A DNA stretch of 44,827 bases from Vicinamibacterales bacterium (GTDB taxonomy: Bacteria; Acidobacteriota; Vicinamibacteria; Vicinamibacterales; JAKQTR01). Positions within the stretch are counted from its first letter, which is position 1, and each line of letters starts with the position of its first letter. The translations under genes and the position numbers were made by a program. Below are positions 38,818 to 44,827 of the stretch, in pieces. Under the pieces are notes generated by a model. That model ran no database searches. It saw nothing but the letters and a program-made list of their open reading frames with translations, and was not told the origin of the DNA. The DNA lies in assembly GCA_025456345.1 (NCBI GenBank), contig JALOKU010000019.1:1-44827 (forward strand). Reading direction: 5' to 3'.

Positions 38818-41126
38818 ACGATCTCCGTTCCGGCCGGCGTCTCGCCCTCTCCGCACGGCAGCTCGATGGTGAACCTGGTCCCGCGCGGCTCGTTGGCACC
38901 GACCTCCACCGATCCGCCGTGCTCCGCCACGATGCGCCGGACAATCGCCAATCCGAGGCCGCTGCCCCGTTTCTTGGTCGAGTAGTACGGCATGAACAGC
39001 TTGTCCCGCTCCTCGGGGGCGATGCCCGGCCCGTCGTCCGCGATGATGATGCGGATGGCGCCGGCGGCGGCGTGCTGGGTCTCGACCACCACCAGCCCCC
39101 GCTGGTTCAGCGCCTCGATCGCATTGTCGATGAGGTTGATGACGACGCGGCGGATCTGATCGGGATCGAGGCGGACCGCGGGCAGCGACACCGCGTACAG
39201 CGTCTCGATCCGAATGTGCGCGAAGAGCCCCTCGTAGAGCCCGAGCGTGCTGGAGATCAGCCGGTGCACGTCGGTCGGCACGCGCCGGGGCGACGGCATC
39301 CGCGCAAACTGCGAGAACTCGTCGACCAGCGTCTTGAGCGCCTCCACTTCGCCGACGATCGTGCCGGTGCACTCGTCGACCAGCTCGCGCACCGGCGCCG
39401 GCGCCGCGGCAAACTGGCGCTGCAGGCGCTGCGCGCACAGCTGGATCGGCGTGAGGGGGTTCTTGATTTCATGGGCGAGCCGCCGCGCGACCTCGCGCCA
39501 CGCGGCGACCTTCTGGGCCCGGATGAGCGGCGTGACGTCGTCGACGACCAGCACGCGGCCCTCAAGCCTGCGGCTGTCGCCGTGCAGCGGCGTCGCCGCG
39601 AGCGCGAGCTGCACTTCGCGGCCGTCGCGGTTGAGCACGATGTCCTGCGCCGGCCACGCCTTGCCCGCGACGTACGGGGCGCTGGCCAGCTCCGCCAGCG
39701 GCTTGAGTTCTCCGCTCCCGAACACGTCTTCGGCGGGCCGGCCCGCCGCGCCGGCATCGAGGCCCAGCAGCTTCGCGGCCGCCGGGTTCAGGATCCCGAT
39801 GCGCCCGTCAGCGCCGATCGTGATGACGCCCGTCGCGACGCGGTCGAGCACCGCCTCGGTGAACCGCCGCCGGTCCTCGACCTCGGCGTGCTTGCGCTCG
39901 AGGTCCGCGCTCGACTGCTCGAGCGCCCGGCGGCTGGCCTCGAGCTCGTCGGCCATCGTGTTGAACGAATCGACCAGCGACCCGAACTCGTCCACCGTCT
40001 CGCGTTCGACGCGGTGCTCGAAGTGGCCGGCGCCGATTTCGCGGGCCGCCGCCGCCAGCAGCTGGACCGGCCGCGTGATGCGCTTGGCGAGGTACAGGCC
40101 CATCCAGGTCGCGCTGACGAGAATCATCAGCGTGACCATCAGGAAGAACGAGAGGTAGACGCCCGTCAGCGCGGGCTTGAACACGCGCAGCTGCGTGTAC
40201 GACTCGTACGCCTTGGTCATGCGCCGCGCCCGCGCCGCCATCTCCCCGGTGAGCTGCACCGAGCCGACAACGACGCCCGTGGCGGGGCCGTCGGCCTTGC
40301 GGACCACGGCCGCGGCGCGGATCAGCTCGCCGCCGTTGTCGAGGGGCTCCCGCATCCAGGCGTCGGGCTGGCCGCTCGCCGCGCGCGCGGCGAGCCGCTC
40401 GGACGTGTCGCGGGTCTTCACGGGGCCTGCCGCCGCCGAGGCCACATCCACCACCGGCACCGGCTGCGGAAGGCCGTCCGCGCCAGGCGCCAGGCGGTAC
40501 ACCTCCACCAGCGTGAGCCGCTGGTCGGTGACCGAGCCGGCCACCGCGTCGCGCACGACGCGAAGATCCGAGGTCGCCAGGTCGGTGGCCGCCAGGCTCC
40601 GGGCCAGGCGGGCCGTCTCGTCCGACACCTGGCGCTGGCGGTCGTGGTAATAGTCGCTCGCGATCCGCTGGGCGGAATCGAGCATCTCGTCCATCGGCTG
40701 GTTGAACCAGCGATCGACGCTGTTGAAGATGAGCTGGCTGCCCACCAGCAGCACGAGCACCGCGGGGATGAGGGTCATCCCGAGCAGGAGGAAGACCAGC
40801 TTCGCGCGGAATCGCGCGAACGGCAGGCCGCGCTTCCGCTCGACCAGCATCTTGACCACGCTGCGGGCCAGCACGAACACCAGCCCGACCAGCATCGTCA
40901 GGTCGACCACCGACAGCGAGTAGAGGACGAACTCGCTCAGGAAGTCCGGCGCCAGCTGGCTGGACCGGTTGAGGAGCAGCATCATGCCGGCCAGCGCGAG
41001 CACGAGGGCGAAGATGCCGAGCAGCACCTGGAGCGGATTGTCGCGGAACGGCCGGCGCGGCCGCGGGGAGGCCGGGGCGGGCACCGAGGGGCGCGGCGAC
41101 GCGGGCGATCCGGGCCTGGTGGCCAT
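38814..41126 (-). CDS. ntrY: NtrY-type membrane sensor histidine kinase
   Basis: The 770-residue protein has several N-terminal membrane spans (residues about 33-51, 65-88, 110-130), a large periplasmic region of about 180 residues and a further span near 323-345 (VYLSFFLMVTLMILVSATWM). A HAMP domain (AKRITRPVQLLAAAAREIGA) follows, then a PAS domain (VLDRVATGVITIGADGRIGI), the phospho-acceptor LAHEIKNPLTPIQL and the ATPase boxes NLIDNAIEAL, DDGPGIAPEERDKLF and GSGLGLAIV. The signal is unknown. It is coupled to ntrX. Confidence 0.93.
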   Translation of the reverse strand: MATRPGSPASPRPSVPAPASPRPRRPFRDNPLQVLLGIFALVLALAGMMLLLNRSSQLAPDFLSEFVLYSLSVVDLTMLVGLVFVLARSVVKMLVERKRGLPFARFRAKLVFLLLGMTLIPAVLVLLVGSQLIFNSVDRWFNQPMDEMLDSAQRIASDYYHDRQRQVSDETARLARSLAATDLATSDLRVVRDAVAGSVTDQRLTLVEVYRLAPGADGLPQPVPVVDVASAAAGPVKTRDTSERLAARAASGQPDAWMREPLDNGGELIRAAAVVRKADGPATGVVVGSVQLTGEMAARARRMTKAYESYTQLRVFKPALTGVYLSFFLMVTLMILVSATWMGLYLAKRITRPVQLLAAAAREIGAGHFEHRVERETVDEFGSLVDSFNTMADELEASRRALEQSSADLERKHAEVEDRRRFTEAVLDRVATGVITIGADGRIGILNPAAAKLLGLDAGAAGRPAEDVFGSGELKPLAELASAPYVAGKAWPAQDIVLNRDGREVQLALAATPLHGDSRRLEGRVLVVDDVTPLIRAQKVAAWREVARRLAHEIKNPLTPIQLCAQRLQRQFAAAPAPVRELVDECTGTIVGEVEALKTLVDEFSQFARMPSPRRVPTDVHRLISSTLGLYEGLFAHIRIETLYAVSLPAVRLDPDQIRRVVINLIDNAIEALNQRGLVVVETQHAAAGAIRIIIADDGPGIAPEERDKLFMPYYSTKKRGSGLGLAIVRRIVAEHGGSVEVGANEPRGTRFTIELPCGEGETPAGTEIV

Positions 41127-41140
41127 GTGCCGCCCGCCCC

Positions 41141-41674
41141 TTACGGGATGAACGTGAAGCGGGCGATCCCGCTGGCCGCGTCACGCCCCCAGGGCCAGAA
41201 GAAGAACGTCACGCGGGGCCGCGTGCGCACGCGGACCCGCACATAGTATTCGCCGTTGGGCGCCAGATCGCCGGTGCTGAACAGCGGGAGGCGATCGAAC
41301 CCCAAGGCGAACCGTTTCACCTCCGCCTTGTCCTCCGTGACCTTCGAGTCGCCGATCCGCCCGTCGACGCTGCGGCTCAGCTGGTAGCGCCGCGTGAGGG
41401 TGTCGTACTGCACGCTCGCGTCCACCGTGGCGCTGGCGATCGTGCGATCGAACCAGATGCCCACCTCCTCGCGCAGGTCCGCGTCGTAGGTGATCGTGGT
41501 GGAGAGCCCCGCCTGGATCGGCTGATCGAGGTCGCGCATCAGGCCCTCGGACGCGGAGGAGGACACGTACACCCGCCCGTCGCGGGCGACGGCGCCGACG
41601 TCGACGCCCCGATCCCCGCCCGATTCGGCGAGCACCGCGCAGAGCACGATGGCAAGCAGGCGGCCGGGCATCAT
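41141..41674 (-). CDS. DUF4390 domain protein
   Basis: The 177-residue protein has an N-terminal signal-like segment ([18 protein letters not shown]) and a beta-rich domain ending in [23 protein letters not shown]4390 proteins are usually encoded just upstream of ntrY, as here (14-base gap). Function is unknown; a periplasmic role next to the NtrY sensor is likely inference. The ATG overlaps the nrdR stop (ATGA), and the second codon is also ATG. Confidence 0.8.
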   Translation of the reverse strand: MMPGRLLAIVLCAVLAESGGDRGVDVGAVARDGRVYVSSSASEGLMRDLDQPIQAGLSTTITYDADLREEVGIWFDRTIASATVDASVQYDTLTRRYQLSRSVDGRIGDSKVTEDKAEVKRFALGFDRLPLFSTGDLAPNGEYYVRVRVRTRPRVTFFFWPWGRDAASGIARFTFIP

Positions 41675-42129
41675 TCCTTGGCGTTGATGAGATCCTTCAA
41701 CTCGACCATGAACTCGCCGATGTCGCGGAAGTCGCGGTACACCGACGCGAAGCGGACGTAGGCCACCTTGTCGAGGCGCTTGAGGTCCTGCATCACGATG
41801 ACGCCGATCTCGCCGGTGGCGATCTCTTTCTCGGGCCGGTCCTGCAGGAGGCCCTCGATCCGGTCCGCGATGGCCTCCAGCGCCGACACCGTCACCGGCC
41901 GCTTCTCGCACGCGCGCAGCATGCCGGCAATGAGCTTCTGCCGTTCGAAGCGCTCGCGCCGGCCGTCCTTCTTGATCACCATGTAGGGGATGTCGTCGAC
42001 GCGCTCGTAGCTGGTGAACCGGCGGCTGCACTCGAGACACTCGCGGCGGCGCCGGATGACGTCGCCTTCCTTGCTCTCGCGCGAGTCGACGACTTTGTCG
42101 CCCATGTGGCCGCAATACGGGCACTTCAT
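41671..42129 (-). CDS. nrdR: Transcriptional repressor NrdR
   Basis: The 152-residue protein has an N-terminal zinc ribbon with Cys3, Cys6, Cys31 and Cys34 ([23 protein letters not shown]) and an ATP-cone domain ([20 protein letters not shown]). It binds dATP/ATP and represses ribonucleotide reductase operons. No nrd operon is in the window. The ATG overlaps the stop of the upstream membrane gene (ATGA). Confidence 0.96.
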   Translation of the reverse strand: MKCPYCGHMGDKVVDSRESKEGDVIRRRRECLECSRRFTSYERVDDIPYMVIKKDGRRERFERQKLIAGMLRACEKRPVTVSALEAIADRIEGLLQDRPEKEIATGEIGVIVMQDLKRLDKVAYVRFASVYRDFRDIGEFMVELKDLINAKE

Positions 42130-43154
42130 GCCGCGTCTCCCGGCGCGCCGGGCGCCGAGAGCCCGCGGATGCCGCTCAGGCTCAGGCCTTCCTGCGCGAG
42201 GAAGATCGCGCCGGCGATGGTCACCGGCACGAAGGAGATCGCGTGCAGCACCACCGCCGCGCCCACCGCCCGATCGTTCGCCACGCCGAAGAACGCCACG
42301 GCGCCGATCTGGTAGGCCTTGTGGAAGCCCCCCACCGCGCCGGGCGTCGGGACGGCCACGCCGACCACGAGCACGGCCATCATCAGGAACGCGCCGGGAT
42401 AGCTCATCTCGATGTGAAACGCCCGCGAGGTGGCCCAGATCCCGAGCGCGATCGACAGCCAGAGCGGCAGCGACAGCAGGCACGCCACGGCGAGGCGCCG
42501 GGGCTGCCGCACGACGGCGAGCCCTTCGAGGAAGGTGCGGACCAGATGCGCCACCGCGCTGGCCATTTTCGCCGGCAGCACCCGCTCCACCCGCAGGGCC
42601 CACCTCGCCAGTCGGTCCGGGTGCCCCGCCGCCACCATCATGAAGGCGAGGCCGCCGACCGAGGCGAGCGCGGCGAGCAGCCCGCCGGACTTCAGCGCCG
42701 CAAACGTCGCCGAGTGCCCGGCCGCGACGGCGGGTGTGTAGAAGGCCAGGTAGAACCCGAACAACAGCAGGACCGTGATCAGATCCAGCAGGCGCTCGAG
42801 GATGATGGTGGCGAATGCCGACGTGGCGCTGAAGCCCGCCCGCCGCGCAAGCAGATAGGGGCGTACCACCTCGCCGGCCCGGGCCGGGAGCAGCGTCGAG
42901 GCGGCAAACCCGATCACCGTCGCCTTGAACACGGCCGAGAACGGAGGCCTCCCGAGCGGCTGCAGCAGGTACTGCCAGCGCAGAGACCGGAACACGTACG
43001 TCGTGCCCGTCACGGCCAACGCCAGCGCGAGCAGGCCGACCCGCCCGTTCTGAATCTCGGCCCAGACCTCGTGCAGGTTGGCGCCGCGCAGGAACCAGGC
43101 CAGCATCCCCACCGACAGCGCCACAACGACTACCGTGCGAATGTGCGCACGCAT
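42126..43154 (-). CDS. Flippase-like/LPG-synthase transmembrane-domain protein (UPF0104)
   Basis: The 342-residue membrane protein has about eight hydrophobic segments and the family blocks [53 protein letters not shown] and [19 protein letters not shown]. It resembles the membrane part of lysylphosphatidylglycerol synthases and AglD-type proteins, without the synthase domain. A role in lipid transport is common inference for the family. An alternative TTG two codons upstream is less likely than the ATG at 43154. Confidence 0.8.
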   Translation of the reverse strand: MRAHIRTVVVVALSVGMLAWFLRGANLHEVWAEIQNGRVGLLALALAVTGTTYVFRSLRWQYLLQPLGRPPFSAVFKATVIGFAASTLLPARAGEVVRPYLLARRAGFSATSAFATIILERLLDLITVLLLFGFYLAFYTPAVAAGHSATFAALKSGGLLAALASVGGLAFMMVAAGHPDRLARWALRVERVLPAKMASAVAHLVRTFLEGLAVVRQPRRLAVACLLSLPLWLSIALGIWATSRAFHIEMSYPGAFLMMAVLVVGVAVPTPGAVGGFHKAYQIGAVAFFGVANDRAVGAAVVLHAISFVPVTIAGAIFLAQEGLSLSGIRGLSAPGAPGDAA

Positions 43155-43218
43155 CCGCAAGGGACTCTACTACATCGGATTCGCCAAGTCTAGCCTGGAC
43201 AGACAGTTACCGCCGTAC

Positions 43219-43247
43219 TTGAACGGGTGGCACGCTGCCGGTAAGAT
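43219..43247 (+). promoter_or_regulatory. Sigma70-type promoter for purC
   Basis: TTGAAC (43219-43224) and TAAGAT (43242-43247) with a 17-bp spacer, 29 bases before the purC ATG. It lies in the divergent gap to the flippase-like gene, which has a weak TAGAGT (43169-43164) nine bases before its own ATG. Confidence 0.7.
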
Positions 43248-43276
43248 GGGCCCACATCTTGCGCGGGGTCGCCTCC

Positions 43277-44182
43277 ATGAAGGAAGCCGTCGTCGAAACC
43301 CGACTCGAAGGGCTCATCCCCTTCCGCCAGGGCAAGGTCCGTGACCTCTACGAGGTTGGCGACCACCTGCTCATCGTCGCCACGGACCGGATCTCGGCAT
43401 TCGACTACATCCTGGCCACGGGAATCCCCGACAAGGGCGCGGTGCTGAACCAGCTCTCCGCGTTCTGGTTCGGCCTGACGGCGGACGTCGTCCGCAATCA
43501 CGTGATCACCACCGACACGGCCGAGTACCCCGAGCCGGCGCGGCGTCACGCGGCCATCCTGCAGGGCCGGTCGATGCTCGTCCAGCGCACGCGGCCCCTC
43601 GCGATCGAGTGTGTCGTACGAGGCTACCTGTCCGGATCCGGCTGGAAAGAGTACCTGAAGACGGGGCGGGTGTGCGGCATCGAACTGCCGGCCGGTCTGC
43701 GGGAGTCGGACCGGCTCCCGCACCCAATCTTCACGCCGTCGACGAAGGCCGAGAGCGGCCACGACGTCAACATCACCGAGGCGGAAGCAGCGGCCATCGT
43801 CGGCGCGGACGTCTTTCGCGACGTGCGCGATCTGTCGGTCGAGGTCTACCGGCGCGGCGCAGCGCACGCGGAGCAACTCGGCATCATCGTCGCCGACACC
43901 AAGTTCGAGTTCGGCCTGGTGGACACGCCCGGCAAGCCGCCTGGCCTGATGCTGATCGACGAGGTCCTGACCCCCGATTCGTCACGCTTCTGGCCCGCCG
44001 ACCAATACGCCCCCGGCGGCGCGCAGCCCAGCTACGACAAGCAGTACGTGCGCGACTACCTCGAGCAGATCGGCTGGAACAAGCAGCCGCCGGCGCCCGG
44101 CCTGCCACCCGACGTGGTGGCGAAGACGCGCGAGAAGTACGTCGAAGCCTACCGGCGCCTGACCGGCCGCGAGCTCGCCTGA
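43277..44182 (+). CDS. purC: Phosphoribosylaminoimidazole-succinocarboxamide synthase
   Basis: The 301-residue protein is SAICAR synthetase: GKVRDLYEVGDHLLIVATDR, SAFDYILATGIPDKG, IECVVRGYLSGSGWKEY, STKAESGHDVNIT and the C-terminal DEVLTPDSSRFWPADQY and SYDKQYVRDYL. It joins aspartate to CAIR in purine synthesis. A TTG 18 bases upstream is less likely than the ATG at 43277. The length is that of the longer eukaryote-like form found in many bacteria. Confidence 0.96.
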   Translation: MKEAVVETRLEGLIPFRQGKVRDLYEVGDHLLIVATDRISAFDYILATGIPDKGAVLNQLSAFWFGLTADVVRNHVITTDTAEYPEPARRHAAILQGRSMLVQRTRPLAIECVVRGYLSGSGWKEYLKTGRVCGIELPAGLRESDRLPHPIFTPSTKAESGHDVNITEAEAAAIVGADVFRDVRDLSVEVYRRGAAHAEQLGIIVADTKFEFGLVDTPGKPPGLMLIDEVLTPDSSRFWPADQYAPGGAQPSYDKQYVRDYLEQIGWNKQPPAPGLPPDVVAKTREKYVEAYRRLTGRELA

Positions 44183-44237
44183 CGACCCGCCGCTGCCGGG
44201 CCTGGCCCGCCGTAGCCGGCCGCGAGGCCGTCCGGCG

Positions 44238-44251
44238 AAGGCGGCCGCCTT
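44238..44251. promoter_or_regulatory. 14-bp perfect palindrome overlapping the groES -35
   Basis: AAGGCGGCCGCCTT is a perfect palindrome between purC and the groES promoter; its last two bases form the start of TTGACA. It may be an operator or the stem of a purC terminator; I cannot tell which. Confidence 0.35.
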
Positions 44252-44279
44252 GACAGTCCGCCGGGGTCCCGGTCATAAT
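44250..44279 (+). promoter_or_regulatory. Sigma70-type promoter for groESL
   Basis: TTGACA (44250-44255) and CATAAT (44274-44279) with an 18-bp spacer. The CIRCE-like inverted repeat begins at the last base of the -10, so repressor binding would block initiation. Confidence 0.75.
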
Positions 44280-44305
44280 TGGCAGTCGATGACTGCGAGT
44301 GCCAG
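44279..44305 (+). promoter_or_regulatory. Degenerate CIRCE element (HrcA operator)
   Basis: TTGGCAGTC, nine bases, GAGTGCCAG. This differs from the CIRCE consensus TTAGCACTC-N9-GAGTGCTAA at two positions in each half-site; the half-sites match each other at seven of nine positions. The exact nine-base spacing and the position between promoter and groES support HrcA control. Confidence 0.75.
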
Positions 44306-44370
44306 CGCGCAGTAGGACTGTTGGCTGGCTGAACCAGGGTCTTCCATTTCAGGCAGGAGCAAGGAGCACT

Positions 44371-44827
<457 letters not shown>

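Noticed and set aside
38808..41246. An 812-codon open frame on the plus strand
   Set aside because: Antisense of ntrY and DUF4390; no motif and biased composition.

Overview
The window is gene-dense, high-GC DNA (close to 70% G+C by eye) with strong third-position G/C bias. It looks like a chromosomal piece of an Acidobacteriota genome, probably a Vicinamibacteria-type lineage. That placement is an inference from gene content: a protein kinase fused to a TolB-like propeller, an S46 peptidase, conserved TPR and alpha-helical proteins around rodZ, and Gram-negative envelope genes (LolA, secretin, outer-membrane channel). No stretch longer than 300 bases lacks a gene, and I saw no tRNA, rRNA, CRISPR array, IS element or prophage.

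Left part (1-15.7 kb) is accessory and envelope-related. It holds the 3' end of an arylsulfatase, a DUF2252 protein whose conserved N-terminal coding region lacks a start codon, a MetA-like outer-membrane protein, a formylglycine-generating-enzyme-fold protein without the catalytic cysteines, a multi-spanning GT-C-like membrane protein, an S46 dipeptidyl-peptidase, a HELRH putative metalloprotein, and a two-gene operon of a Ser/Thr kinase with a propeller and a winged-helix/FHA regulator. An operon of a cysteine-less rhodanese, LolA and a lipoprotein secretin follows.

Middle part (15.8-28.2 kb) is housekeeping. Three enzymes of peptidoglycan recycling (nagZ, ldcA, mpl) form a cluster in which mpl is bracketed by a CTAG-heptad repeat. 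Then come two uncharacterised proteins, a RodZ-like protein, a large TPR protein with a tiny coupled membrane protein, and the translation/SRP block ffh-rpsP-khpA-rimM-trmD-rplS-rnhB, read right to left.

Right part (28.3-43.2 kb) is a run of 15 co-directional genes, many with ATGA or GTGA stop/start overlaps. In transcription order these are a flippase-like membrane protein, nrdR, DUF4390, ntrY, ntrX, a TPR membrane protein, a zinc-ribbon RDD protein, pgpA, cinA, thpR, gpsA, ftsY, ribD, ribE and ribBA. Divergently, purC and then groES-groEL are read rightward to the window edge; groESL has a sigma70-type promoter overlapped by a degenerate CIRCE operator.

The most interesting non-coding signals are: a palindromic -10 box serving nagZ and a small divergent gene; several -10 hexamers only 6-9 bases before ATG codons, implying leaderless mRNAs; a perfect 15-bp palindrome inside the kinase promoter; the CTAG-heptad repeats; and a structured ffh leader. 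No single defence-type or wholly new system stands out. The best candidates for undescribed biology are the kinase/FHA regulatory pair, the rhodanese-LolA-secretin module, and the repeat and promoter architecture.
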